Origin: UBA4733 sp036734945
Lineage (GTDB): Bacteria > Chloroflexota > UBA4733
DNA length: 64,000 bases
Direction of reading: 5' to 3'
NCBI GenBank assembly: GCA_036734945.1
Contig: DAIMXP010000034.1
Location: forward strand, 1 to 64,000
The position numbers and the translations under genes are program-made. Shown piece after piece: positions 23,715-32,451 of the stretch (positions are counted from its first letter, which is position 1; every line of letters begins with the position of its first letter). Below the pieces are notes generated by a model. It had not been told where the DNA came from. It saw nothing but the letters and a program-made list of their open reading frames with translations, and did no database searches.

Positions 23715-25013
23715 TTACCCCCCGGTCGCTGCCTCTTCCGGCACGCTGCCGCTGCCATCGCGGCTGGCGAACGCATCGCGGAATTCCCGGTGGAGCACCA
23801 CAAAGGCGATCACCGCGATGACAAGCGACGATACCAGATTGAAGACGCGGAAGAGAATGGTCACCGGAACCGCGTTCGGCACCTGCATGCCCATCGCCTT
23901 CAGAGCGCCGAGACCGGTGATCTCCTGGACGCCGATGTCGGTCGGTACCGGCAAGATGAGACCGGCCCCGAGGCCGAAGAGGTACGCGGCTACGGCGTCG
24001 AAGTAGCCAACGTGGTCATGGCCAATGGCCCGAATGACGACGTAGTACTGCGTCCCGGCGGCCGCCAGGTAGGCGGCCGCAAGCGCCAGGCCTACCCCTA
24101 GACGCTTGGGCGTTACGAAGGCAGCGGCGCCCTGAGAAAATGTCTTCCATTGCTCCGCAGCCCAGCGAAAGAATTGCTTGTTCGCCAGCCAGCCTGGCAA
24201 ATGCGCGTGGAGGTCCAGCCGCGCCAGGGCAATGACTGTCAGGACCACCAGGAGCGACCCAAGCAGGATGACAGGTCGTAACCATCCCCAGCCCCGGATG
24301 CCCACCACGGAGAGGTAGACGACACAGATAACCACCTCCAGAAGGATCGTGATCGTCGTCCCGGACGCGGTATAGGCCACCGCGACTCCAGCTTCGCGTT
24401 CCAACAGGTAATTCTCGAAGTAGTTGCCGGCCGGAAGACTCTTGGTCGCTTCGCCGCCGATGAAGGCGAAGATAGCGCGGCGGCGCGCGACCTTGACTTT
24501 CATGCCCTTCAGGAAATAGAGCCACTGCACACCGCGGATGGTCTCGTACAGCACCGTCAGACCCAGGAAGAGCGCGGCATCACCCGGCGGAAAATGAACA
24601 ATGTCTTGGCCCACTTTTCGGATGTCGCCGAGACTCAGGACAATGCCGATGAGGACAACAGCAAAGACGACGGGAATGAGAACCTTCGGGCTCAGAATGG
24701 TTCTCAGCGTGCTCTTCACACGCGGCGCCTGGCGGACGAAGGCGGGAGCAAGAGGCGGAGCAACGACATAGATGACCCTTTCTGCGGGGTTTCGGGACGT
24801 CGGAAGCCCCAGGTGCGCGTCGAGCCGGGTAGCAAGGTCTGTGCCCGGCTCATCCAGCTTCGGTGGTGTAATAGCTAACTGTTCCGCTGTCGTGTCACCG
24901 GCCGTGTCTTCATTCGTCTGTCCAATGGTCGGCAGTCCGGCGTCCTCGTATCGTGCGGTGCGCGTTGCGCCGTTTGGGCGGGTAGCCTTTGCAGACTGCC
25001 TTGATGACGGCAC
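23715..25013 (-). CDS. Lysylphosphatidylglycerol synthase TM-region/flippase-like membrane protein
   Basis: An integral membrane protein of the UPF0104/flippase-like family, with about eight helices from residue 110 on and signature segments ETIRGVQWLYFLKG, GGEATKSLPAGNYFENYLLERE and LPVPTDIGVQEITGLGALKAMG. Family members are thought to move or modify lipids or lipid-linked sugars. The GTG at 25013 gives 432 residues, but the first 98 are polar and low in complexity; a GTG at 24719 (KSTLRTILSPKVLIPVV) would give a typical 334-residue protein. The long start leaves three bases to the divergent gene at 25017, so at least one of the two starts is probably wrong. Confidence 0.8.
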   Translation of the reverse strand: MPSSRQSAKATRPNGATRTARYEDAGLPTIGQTNEDTAGDTTAEQLAITPPKLDEPGTDLATRLDAHLGLPTSRNPAERVIYVVAPPLAPAFVRQAPRVKSTLRTILSPKVLIPVVFAVVLIGIVLSLGDIRKVGQDIVHFPPGDAALFLGLTVLYETIRGVQWLYFLKGMKVKVARRRAIFAFIGGEATKSLPAGNYFENYLLEREAGVAVAYTASGTTITILLEVVICVVYLSVVGIRGWGWLRPVILLGSLLVVLTVIALARLDLHAHLPGWLANKQFFRWAAEQWKTFSQGAAAFVTPKRLGVGLALAAAYLAAAGTQYYVVIRAIGHDHVGYFDAVAAYLFGLGAGLILPVPTDIGVQEITGLGALKAMGMQVPNAVPVTILFRVFNLVSSLVIAVIAFVVLHREFRDAFASRDGSGSVPEEAATGG

Positions 25014-25016
25014 GAC

Positions 25017-27377
25017 TTGGAGAACGGCAATTATCTGTTGAATTTCTCGCGGCCTGCGCGCCTCTCTCCGTGCTTGGGTCTTGTGCTCCTGGGACTCCTG
25101 CTATTCAATGCCGTACCGTCGGCTCGGGCCGCGGGCCATGGCACGCCGGCTCGCACGCTACAGAAAACCGTCCCGACGACCCCGCCTACTGCAGTCAATC
25201 CGTTCGGTATCGTCGACGCCTACCAGTATCCGCAGCAGCGAGCCGCATCCGACGCCGGTTGGGAACGGGTCAACTTCTGGTGGAACGAGATTCAGCCGGA
25301 CGACTCGAGCCAACACTTGCCCCCCCGGACCATCTCCGATGCGCAACTCCAGACCGAACTGAACGCCGGTATGTCGGTGGTAGGCCTGTTAGGTAATCCC
25401 CCGGCCTGGGCAACGCGGGACGGCTCAACACCGGCTAACCTGAGCCTGCCGATCGACGACCCGCGCAACGCCTGGGCCTCCTTTGTGCGCTACATGGTGC
25501 AGACCTACGCCGGGCGGATCAACCAATGGATCATCTGGAACGAGCCGGATATCCCGTCCGGCACGCTGGGTTCGACCTGGGCCGGCACGGTGCAGGAGTA
25601 TTACCAGTTAGTAAAGGATGCCGCTGAGGTGGCAAAGGCCTTCGATCCCAGCGAACAGGTCATCGTCGCAGGTACGACGTACTGGGTCGACGTCACGCGG
25701 AACCAGCCGCTCTTCATCGATCGGCTAGCTGCAGTTGCAGCCAATGACCCGACAGCGGCTGCCAATGGCTACTACTTTGACGCCGTCGACCTCCACGTCT
25801 ATAGCAGGGTATCCGATGTGATGCGCATCGCGCAGATATACCGCCAGACGTTGCAGAGTCACGGCATCAACAAACCGCTGTGGCTCTCGGAGAGCAACGC
25901 TGCGCCCTATGACGACCCGGCCACCCCGCGCACTCCGGACCTCATGCACGACACGCTGGCAGAGCAAGCCGACTTTGTCATTGAAGCCTTCGCCTACGGG
26001 TTGGCCGCCGGGATCCAGCGATTGAGCATTTTTCGCATTGCCGACGATCCCACCGATCTGAGCGGCCCCTGGGGGCTGCTGCACTATGACGGTACGCCGC
26101 GACCCGCCTTTTCGGCCTTCCAGACGGCCGTCCGTCAGTTCTCCAACGCCACCAATGTACAATACAAGGAGACCCCCTCCGTAGCGTCTATCAGCTTTGA
26201 TCGCGGTAGCGATAAGGTGTGGCTATTCTGGGCAACGGGCACTGTTGCAGTCACAGGGTCAGCGCCATTGCTTGGCAATGCTGCCGTTCTCGTTGACAAG
26301 AACGGCGCCAGCACTCCGGTTGTCCTGCCCACGAGTGGCGTCCAGCCACAGTTGACGGTCCCTCTCGCAGCCTCGGCCTCCCACAGCGACAATGGCGGTC
26401 CCCAAAATGCCCGTGTGGGAGGCGACCCCGAGTTCCTGATCGAGAGCGGGATCAGTGAAGGGACCCCGCTGGCCGACGGCAGCCAGTACTTCCCGCAGAC
26501 CGGTCACACGGTGGGGCCGACCTTTCTCGCCTATTTGCTGGCGCATGGCGGCGCCGCCCGTTTTGGTGACCCGACCGATGAGATTCACGATCTGGGAGGC
26601 GGTGTGCAGGGCCAGGACTTCCAGCAGATGAAGCTACGCACGCATCCGCTATTCGCCAACAGCGATTACTACATTGAAGCGGCATCACTGGGCGCCCCGT
26701 TTGCCGAGGGGGCGGCATATGCGCCATTTCATCCGGCGCCTGCTCCTGGCACAGCGAGCGACGTTCAGTACTTCCCCCAGACGGGGCATTCGGTCAGTGG
26801 GGCGTTTGCTCGATTCTTTCAGAGTAACGGGGGCCTGATGATCTTCGGCTACCCGCGAACCGAGGCCTTCCAGCAAAATGGCCGGTTGGTGCAATGGTTT
26901 CAGCGGGACATGTTCGAGGAGCACCCCGAGAACGCCGGCACGCCCTACGAGGTGCAGTTGCGTCTGCTGGGTTCCCAGCTCACTGCCGGCCGCACCTTTG
27001 CGCATCCAGCGCCGAGCACACCCACCCCGACCCCCGAAGCCACGGCCGAGCCGACGGCGACCGCCGGGCACACCGCCGCTGGCCCAACGGCACAGCCGAC
27101 TCCGGTCGCCACCGCCACGCCGACGCCAACCGTTGCCTTTCCCCAGACCGGTTACTCGGTCAGCTTTGGCTTCTTGCAGTTCTTCCAGGCGCACGGCGGG
27201 GTCAATGTCTTTGGCTATCCGATTTCGCAGGAACTTCCAGAGATTGGTCCCGACGGTCAATCCCACACCGTCCAATACTTCCAACGTGCGCGTTTCGAGT
27301 ATCACCCGGAGTTCAACGGCACGCCGTATGAGGTGGAGTTGGGCCTGCTCGGCGACCAGATTCTGGGGCTGCACTAG
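25017..27377 (+). CDS. Secreted GH39-like glycosidase with C-terminal FPQTGH/FGYP repeat modules
   Basis: Up to 786 residues. A signal peptide (LGLVLLGLLLFNAVPSARA) is followed by a clan-A-type TIM barrel (about 60-370) with the acid/base Glu in IIWNEPDIPSG and a nucleophile Glu in LWLSESNAAPY. The C-terminal half has three copies of a module beginning YFPQTGHxV and containing FGxP and a Phe/Tyr-Gln-Arg strand (starts near 26487, 26767 and 27139), the last separated by a Thr/Pro linker. These modules are common on exported proteins of Chloroflexota and some Actinobacteria and probably bind cell wall or glycan. The TTG start is uncertain. It converges on modB. Confidence 0.82.
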   Translation: MENGNYLLNFSRPARLSPCLGLVLLGLLLFNAVPSARAAGHGTPARTLQKTVPTTPPTAVNPFGIVDAYQYPQQRAASDAGWERVNFWWNEIQPDDSSQHLPPRTISDAQLQTELNAGMSVVGLLGNPPAWATRDGSTPANLSLPIDDPRNAWASFVRYMVQTYAGRINQWIIWNEPDIPSGTLGSTWAGTVQEYYQLVKDAAEVAKAFDPSEQVIVAGTTYWVDVTRNQPLFIDRLAAVAANDPTAAANGYYFDAVDLHVYSRVSDVMRIAQIYRQTLQSHGINKPLWLSESNAAPYDDPATPRTPDLMHDTLAEQADFVIEAFAYGLAAGIQRLSIFRIADDPTDLSGPWGLLHYDGTPRPAFSAFQTAVRQFSNATNVQYKETPSVASISFDRGSDKVWLFWATGTVAVTGSAPLLGNAAVLVDKNGASTPVVLPTSGVQPQLTVPLAASASHSDNGGPQNARVGGDPEFLIESGISEGTPLADGSQYFPQTGHTVGPTFLAYLLAHGGAARFGDPTDEIHDLGGGVQGQDFQQMKLRTHPLFANSDYYIEAASLGAPFAEGAAYAPFHPAPAPGTASDVQYFPQTGHSVSGAFARFFQSNGGLMIFGYPRTEAFQQNGRLVQWFQRDMFEEHPENAGTPYEVQLRLLGSQLTAGRTFAHPAPSTPTPTPEATAEPTATAGHTAAGPTAQPTPVATATPTPTVAFPQTGYSVSFGFLQFFQAHGGVNVFGYPISQELPEIGPDGQSHTVQYFQRARFEYHPEFNGTPYEVELGLLGDQILGLH

Positions 27378-27393
27378 GCGCAGTTTCCGTGCC

Positions 27394-28239
27394 CTATTCC
27401 GCGTTCACGTTGCCCACCAGCTGCGACACAACGAGGACGGCAACCGACGCGACGACCAGGATAACGGCGAGCACCAGGGCTGCGGAGAGATCACTTTGCA
27501 TTGTCTGGAAGATGGCCAGCGACATGGTCTGCGTGCGCCCCGCGAAATTGCCGGCAAAGAGCAAGGTGGCGCCAAACTCGGACAGCGCCCGACCAAGGCA
27601 CAGGACGGCGCCGCCGGTCAGACCAGGCCGCGCCAGTGGCAGTAGAATGTAGAGGAACGCCTGTCGAAAGCCGGCGCCATCCATGATGGCCGCCTCCTCA
27701 ACCGCGCGTTCGATGGCGGCGAATCCCAGGCGGGCGCTGCGCACATAGAATGGGGCGGCCACAAATGTTTGTGCCATCACGACCGCGGCCGTCGTAAACG
27801 GCAAATCCAGTCCAATCAAGGTGAGTTGGGCACCCAGGAGTCCGACACGGCCGAAGGCCATCAGTAACGCCACTCCTGCCACCATTGGCGGCAGGACCAG
27901 GGGTAGGTCGACGATGGTCTGGACCAGCGAGCGCCCTGGGAAGCGGCGTCGGGCCAGGATGTATGCCAGAGGCGTGCCGGTGGCGACGACAATCAGGAGC
28001 GTCAGCAGGGTCGTCGTCAGCGTCAGTCGAAGCGCTGCCAGCACCACTGGCTTGTGCAGACTGCCCCAGAAATCGCCGGCGGTAGCGCCGCGCAGCACCA
28101 ATGCCACCACCGGCAGAGCAATGAATACAACCAGGAATCCAGCAGGCGCCGCGAAGAGCACTGTCGGTTCGCTAGAGGCTTTCGGCAGGTCTCCCGGCGC
28201 TCCGAACCGGCCGGAGCGCAACGGCGGCGATTCAGGCAC
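27394..28239 (-). CDS. modB: Molybdate ABC transporter permease ModB
   Basis: A 281-residue permease with about six helices. The EAA region reads EEAAIMDGAGFRQAFLYILLP, and the segments LPLVLPPMVAGVALL and LSEFGATLLFAGN are characteristic of ModB/CysU-type oxyanion permeases. GTG 28239 overlaps the end of modA by eight bases, so the two are cotranscribed and coupled. It would move molybdate (or tungstate) through the inner membrane. No modC ATPase follows: the next gene is a convergent glycosidase 16 bases away. Confidence 0.9.
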   Translation of the reverse strand: MPESPPLRSGRFGAPGDLPKASSEPTVLFAAPAGFLVVFIALPVVALVLRGATAGDFWGSLHKPVVLAALRLTLTTTLLTLLIVVATGTPLAYILARRRFPGRSLVQTIVDLPLVLPPMVAGVALLMAFGRVGLLGAQLTLIGLDLPFTTAAVVMAQTFVAAPFYVRSARLGFAAIERAVEEAAIMDGAGFRQAFLYILLPLARPGLTGGAVLCLGRALSEFGATLLFAGNFAGRTQTMSLAIFQTMQSDLSAALVLAVILVVASVAVLVVSQLVGNVNAE

Positions 28240-29086
28240 GAGGCGCTGGCGCGAAGCCGTATTTCAGCAGGGTGCTCTGGCCGGCCGGCGAGAGCACGTA
28301 GACGATGAAGGTCTGACCTCCTGCACTGTTGGGCGCTCCTTTGACCATCGTGATCGGATAGCTGGCAATCACGTTGAATTGATCGGGGATGTCCAGCACC
28401 ACGACGTGCGGCCGCACCGCTGCCGTCACGTCGGTTTGGTATACCACTCCGGCGTCGGCCTCCCCAAGTTGCACCTTGGAGACAACGCCTTTCACGTCCG
28501 CTTCGTCCGAGACGACGTTCTTCGCCACCTGTGCTGCAAACGTCGCGCCGAAGGCGACATCCGTGCTCATCTTGGCGAACGACTGCCGGGCATAGTTGCC
28601 CACGGGCACGGCCGGTTGCGCCAGAACGAGCTTGACACCAGGCTTCGCCAGGTCCTGCAACGTCTTTATTGCCGCCGGATTCGCCACCGGCACGATAACT
28701 ACCAGCTTGTTCTGAACGAAGACCTGTGGCTGCCCGGCAATACTGCCGTCTTTTTGGGCCCCTTGCATATTTGGCTCGTCGGCAGACGCGAACACGTCGG
28801 CGCGCGCCCCCTGGGACAGTTGGGTCCGCAGCGTCGGCGACCCGCCGAAATTGAAGGCGAAGCGAGCCCCCTGACTCTGTTTCTGGATATCTGTGGCCAT
28901 CTCCTGGAAGGCGTCCGTCAAGGAGGCGGCGGCGAAAACGGTCACGGTTCCTGTGATGCCGGCAGCACTCACAGGAACCGTGGATGCCTTGCTGGCGGCG
29001 ATTCCGGCATTGCTGGACGCTACGCGCGTACCACAACCCGACAGCAGGTACACAACGGGCGTTGCCAGAAGGAGCCGGCGGGACAT
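28232..29086 (-). CDS. modA: Molybdate-binding lipoprotein ModA
   Basis: A 284-residue type-II binding protein from ATG 29086 with a lipoprotein signal (MSRRLLLATPVVYLLSGC). Family marks are TVFAAASLTDAFQEMA, FNFGGSPTLRTQLSQGARADVFASAD, GKLVV-like QNKLVVIVP, and GEADAGVVYQTDV. It would capture molybdate or tungstate outside the membrane and deliver it to ModB. Upstream lie an inverted-repeat element (29186-29272) and the gene for an XRE regulator with a binding-protein-like sensor domain, consistent with local oxyanion control. Confidence 0.92.
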   Translation of the reverse strand: MSRRLLLATPVVYLLSGCGTRVASSNAGIAASKASTVPVSAAGITGTVTVFAAASLTDAFQEMATDIQKQSQGARFAFNFGGSPTLRTQLSQGARADVFASADEPNMQGAQKDGSIAGQPQVFVQNKLVVIVPVANPAAIKTLQDLAKPGVKLVLAQPAVPVGNYARQSFAKMSTDVAFGATFAAQVAKNVVSDEADVKGVVSKVQLGEADAGVVYQTDVTAAVRPHVVVLDIPDQFNVIASYPITMVKGAPNSAGGQTFIVYVLSPAGQSTLLKYGFAPAPRA

Positions 29087-29185
29087 GACGAATCGTGCCG
29101 GGTGACTGAGTCCACGCAGTCGGACCTTCCATCGTTCAGTCCGCGACTTTTGGAAGCGGTCCCCTTTTTTCGGGGATTTTGGCGC

Positions 29186-29272
29186 GTAGGGGCGGCCCTT
29201 GTGGCCGCCCAGTTGGCAAGAACGAACGCTGGTGGCCTCCCGGAGCAGGGCGGCCACAAGGGCTGCCGCTAC
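29186..29272. repeat. Pair of inverted GTAGGGGC-type palindromic repeats
   Basis: A 25-base unit at 29186-29210 and its inverted counterpart at 29248-29272 differ at two positions and are separated by 37 bases. Each is itself imperfectly palindromic (GTAGGGGCGGCC...GGCCGCCC). Related single units occur at 40601-40626 and 63774-63796. Together the pair could fold into a large cruciform or hairpin between the regulator gene and modA. No coding sequence is evident in 29087-29352. Confidence 0.75.
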
Positions 29273-29352
29273 GGATACCTTTATCATTGCAATCACCTCT
29301 TTCAGTCGCCAGCCACGTACCCGAACGCGCCGTGAACGGGCCGGATGCCTAA

Positions 29353-30447
29353 CTACGAACCCAGTTCTGCGACGATTGTCCCGGTCCGCCGGCTGTCGTA
29401 TCCGCCCAGCGCCGCCAGTTCGCGGCGGTAGGGACCACTGACGGCGACATCCAGGACCGCCTGCATTGCGGCGGCGGGCAAGTAGGCGGCGGGAATGACC
29501 AGATCGACTGGTTCCTCCTGTAAGGGTAGGAAGTCGAGGCCAAAGGCCCGTGCCGCCGACAGGATGCCCGGGCCGGCATCCGCTGCGCCAGCAGCGATGA
29601 CTTCGCCGACGGCGAAATGACTTGCCGCCTCCCGCTCGTAGCCGCGCACACGTGCCGAAGGGACCCCGTCCTTCGCCAACCAGGCGTCCAGGAGCAGCCG
29701 GCTCCCAGCTCCCGGCGCTCGGTTGGTAATCGTGATGTCGGGACGCGTCAGGTCAGCCGGGCGCACGATTTGCTTCGGGTTTCCGGGGGCGAGGAGCAGT
29801 CCCTGCTGCCAGTCGCAGAGACCGACTACCGTTATTGGCCGTCCTGCCAACTCCTGAGTGATAAAAGGAAGGTTGCTCACGCCGCTGTGCGGGTCGCGCA
29901 GGTGGATGCCGGCGGCATGGACTTCGCCGCGCGCCAGAGATCGCAACGCCGTCATGCTATTGCCCGGCCGCCAGATCAGCCGGACCTGGGCGTGCTGCCG
30001 GCGAAGGTGCGTCGCCAGGATGGCCAGCGCTGGATCGCAACCGCTCACCACGATGGTCTGGTCCAGTGTCGACCGGCGGTTGAGAAGGTCTACCGTCGTT
30101 GCGGGGTTGACGCCGGTCGCCAGTCCATCGGCGGCATTCAGCGCGCCGGCGCTCCCATCAAGGGGATACGCCATCGTGCGCGTACCCACCTGCGCTATTT
30201 GCACACGTCGGGGATCTGCCAGTTCCGGTGTATCCGCAGGAAGTTCCGCCGCGAGGCGAAGCGGCGCCTCCGGCAAGGCAAACAGTGATTCCACGGTGCA
30301 TTGCAGCGCGCGCGCGAGCCGCAGCGCGACCAAGGTGTTCGGCAGGTAGCGGTCGGTCTCGATGGCGTGGATGGCCTGTCGGGCAATACCGACCTGCTCA
30401 GCAAGTGCTTGCTGGCTGATGCCGACCGCCAGCCGGTGCTGGCGCAC
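29353..30447 (-). CDS. XRE-type regulator with periplasmic-binding-protein-like sensor domain
   Basis: A 364-residue fusion. Residues 1-60 are an XRE helix-turn-helix (LAVGISQQALAEQVGIARQAIHAIETDRYLP), and residues about 100-345 form a substrate-binding domain of the PBP-like type (TIVVSGCDPALAIL, ITNRAPGAGSRLLLDAWL, AAGAADAGPG). Such fusions often neighbour modABC and are thought to sense molybdate or tungstate. GTG 30447 is used; the frame extends a little further upstream with no better start. It precedes modA-modB on the same strand with 266 bases between, so control of modAB is a reasonable inference. Confidence 0.85.
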   Translation of the reverse strand: MRQHRLAVGISQQALAEQVGIARQAIHAIETDRYLPNTLVALRLARALQCTVESLFALPEAPLRLAAELPADTPELADPRRVQIAQVGTRTMAYPLDGSAGALNAADGLATGVNPATTVDLLNRRSTLDQTIVVSGCDPALAILATHLRRQHAQVRLIWRPGNSMTALRSLARGEVHAAGIHLRDPHSGVSNLPFITQELAGRPITVVGLCDWQQGLLLAPGNPKQIVRPADLTRPDITITNRAPGAGSRLLLDAWLAKDGVPSARVRGYEREAASHFAVGEVIAAGAADAGPGILSAARAFGLDFLPLQEEPVDLVIPAAYLPAAAMQAVLDVAVSGPYRRELAALGGYDSRRTGTIVAELGS

Positions 30448-30557
30448 CTGGTTCGCTACCGGTACTTCGTGTTCCGCGGCTGGTCACCTGCCCTTCGCGA
30501 CAAGTGTACGATATAGCGGACACAAAGTACGCTCTACGTGCCAACTCGGCGAAGGCC

Positions 30558-31679
30558 CTACCAGTCGATCGCGCTGCCATCCTCGGCGTAGGACTTGGCG
30601 TTCTGCCAGTCGTGATCGATCTTGTCGGCCAGGGCCTCCTCGTCCAGTTCGATCCCGAGGCCCGGCGCGGTCGGCAGCGGCAGGTAGCCGTTCTCTTGGC
30701 GGAAAGGGGTCTTGATGTAGCCGGCGCCGGTGATGCGTCCACCCTCTTGCGCCAGGAAGTTGGGGATCGCCGCGTCCAGTTGCAGGCAGGCGGCCAGCGC
30801 GATCGGACCGAGCGGGCAGTGCGGGGCAATTCCCACGTAGTAGGCTTCCGCCATGCCGGCGATCAGGCGCGTCTCCATGATGCCGCCAGCGTGCGAGAGG
30901 TCCGGCTGCAGGATGGAGGCGGCGCGCTTTTCCAGCACCTCACGGAAGCCCCACTTGGTGTAGAGGCGTTCACCGGTGGCAATGGGGATGTCGGTGGAGC
31001 GGGCGATGTCGGCCAGCACATCAACGTATTGGCATTGCACCGGTTCCTCCACGAACAGCGGATGATATGGTTCGAGCGCTTTGATCAGCCGTTTGGCCGT
31101 CTGCGGGGCGATCGCCCCGTGGAAGTCGATCGCCAGGTCGACTTCCGAGCCGGCAGCGTCGCGCATGGCGGCAAAGACCTCGACAACGTGCGCCGTCACC
31201 GCCGGCGATTCGATGATGCGCCCTTTGCGTGGGCCGGCCGGTCCAACCTTGATGCAGTTGAAGCCCTCCGCCACTGCCTTGCGCACGCTGGCGGCGGCAC
31301 TCTCCGGGTCATTGCCACCGGCAGTTCCGTACACGCGAATCTTATCGCGCGTTGGTCCGCCGAGGAGCTTGTAGACGGGCAAGCCGACGGACTTGCCGTA
31401 GCAGTCCCACAGTGCCTGTTCGACGCCGGAGAGCGCACTGGTGAGCAACGGGCCGCCGCGATAGAAGGCGTGCTTATACATGGCTTGCCAGAGGTGGACG
31501 ACGCGGGTGGGGTCCTGGCCGATCAGCCAGGGTTCGAGTTCTTTCACGGCCGTTTGGCAGGTGAGCGCGCGGCCTTCCAGGATCGGCTCACCAAGGCCGA
31601 CGATGCCCTCATCGGTGTACATCTTTAAGAACAGCCAGCGCGGCTTGACGAGGATGGTTTCCAACCTAGTGATTTTCAC
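30558..31679 (-). CDS. dgoD: D-galactonate dehydratase
   Basis: A 373-residue enolase-superfamily enzyme starting at GTG 31679 with an AGGAG site. It follows E. coli DgoD closely: MKITRLET, FYRGGP, Asp185 and His187 in DFHGA, Glu211 in FVEEP, Glu237 in TGERLYTKW, Asp260 in LQPDLSHAGGI and His287 in APHCPLGPIALAAC. The reaction is D-galactonate to 2-dehydro-3-deoxy-D-galactonate plus water, first step of the De Ley-Doudoroff type route. The usual DFHGR Arg is Ala here. No KDPGal aldolase or kinase lies beside it; the GalD-like paralogue is 28 kb away. Confidence 0.85.
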   Translation of the reverse strand: MKITRLETILVKPRWLFLKMYTDEGIVGLGEPILEGRALTCQTAVKELEPWLIGQDPTRVVHLWQAMYKHAFYRGGPLLTSALSGVEQALWDCYGKSVGLPVYKLLGGPTRDKIRVYGTAGGNDPESAAASVRKAVAEGFNCIKVGPAGPRKGRIIESPAVTAHVVEVFAAMRDAAGSEVDLAIDFHGAIAPQTAKRLIKALEPYHPLFVEEPVQCQYVDVLADIARSTDIPIATGERLYTKWGFREVLEKRAASILQPDLSHAGGIMETRLIAGMAEAYYVGIAPHCPLGPIALAACLQLDAAIPNFLAQEGGRITGAGYIKTPFRQENGYLPLPTAPGLGIELDEEALADKIDHDWQNAKSYAEDGSAIDW

Positions 31680-31704
31680 GGTTGCTCTCCTTTCGGAAGT
31701 ACTG

Positions 31705-31734
31705 ACGGTCTGCTGGTCGAGACTACCAGACCGT
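31705..31734. terminator. Strong stem-loop between the 134-residue protein gene and dgoD
   Basis: ACGGTCTG at 31705-31712 pairs with CAGACCGT at 31727-31734; inner bases (CTGGT/ACCAG) offer an alternative, bulged stem. No long U-tract follows in either direction, so it may be an attenuator or processing site rather than a full terminator of the gene at 31740. Confidence 0.35.
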
Positions 31735-31739
31735 TTCTG

Positions 31740-32144
31740 CTACGGGAGTCGAGTGCCGACCATTGCGCTGATTTCCGCGGCACTCAATTCGCCGTCAATG
31801 AGGTCGCCTAGTTCGTCGAGTCTGGAGATAAGGTCGGTTACCTCGTTTGCATTGGCAGCATCGTACTCGATGTTCAGAGGTCGGACCGGTCCCCGTGTCG
31901 TCCCGGCTACGTACCCGCGGCGGATAAAGGACGCCCATTGCTGCGCCTGCTGGGGAGAGATTCGTCCGTCTTGCAACGCCTGGAGGACATGCTTCACCGT
32001 ATCAAGTGTCACGACCAGTTTCAGCGACTTGGGGCTGTCCGATCGTAGCCGCTTACCGTTCGTCTGCTTGAGCGCTTCAAAGGCGACGATGTCCCCGTCG
32101 ACCGATTTGATCAAATTATGTATATCCGCCGTGATCGTCGTCAT
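31740..32144 (-). CDS. Hypothetical protein, 134 residues
   Basis: Start ATG 32144 has an excellent GGAGGA site, and the ATG overlaps the TGA of the small broken gene upstream (ATGA), so the two were an operon. The protein is mixed alpha/beta: an N-terminal NLIKSVDGDIVAFEAL, a middle helical stretch TLDTVKHVLQALQDGRISPQQAQQWA that resembles a helical repeat, a FIRRGYVAG segment and an acidic C-terminus (ISRLDELGDLIDGELSAAEI). No signal peptide or membrane helix. I do not recognise the family. Toxin-antitoxin or immunity-like pairing is possible but unsupported. Confidence 0.7.
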   Translation of the reverse strand: MTTITADIHNLIKSVDGDIVAFEALKQTNGKRLRSDSPKSLKLVVTLDTVKHVLQALQDGRISPQQAQQWASFIRRGYVAGTTRGPVRPLNIEYDAANANEVTDLISRLDELGDLIDGELSAAEISAMVGTRLP

Positions 32145-32362
32145 CGCGGTCCTCCGTGAACCCACTTCAGTTCGAGCACGCCTGCCGGGCCGGACGTTTC
32201 CTTGAACTCTCGAAGAACCCGGCCCAGATTATCAACCTCCTGAATATACCGCTTCCCGTCGCGGCCGCCGGATCACACCAAGCACCAAGCCAGATGATAC
32301 TGCTCAAATTCTTCGGTGACGATCTTGACCGTTCCCACCTGCAACACGTACCCTTGGCCCAT
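32141..32362 (-). pseudogene. Small partner gene with an in-frame TGA
   Basis: From ATG 32362 the frame reads MGQGYVLQVGTVKIVTEEFE, continues QYHLAWCLV, meets TGA at 32275-32273, then resumes as a plausible protein (RDGKRYIQEVDNLGRVLREF ... VLELKWVHGGPR) ending in a TGA that overlaps the ATG of the 134-residue protein. Total 74 codons with one internal stop. The native-looking sequence on both sides and the overlap indicate a real gene that has been interrupted by a point mutation or base-calling error (TGG to TGA would suffice). No family recognised. This is the only content of 32145-32451 apart from the promoter region of the next gene. Confidence 0.55.
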
Positions 32363-32451
32363 ACGCGAGCCACGATGAAAGCCACACGGCCCGAGCCTGT
32401 ACAATGGGTCCCATCGTGGATTCACTTCAGTTGGCTAAGGAGAGGTAAGCA

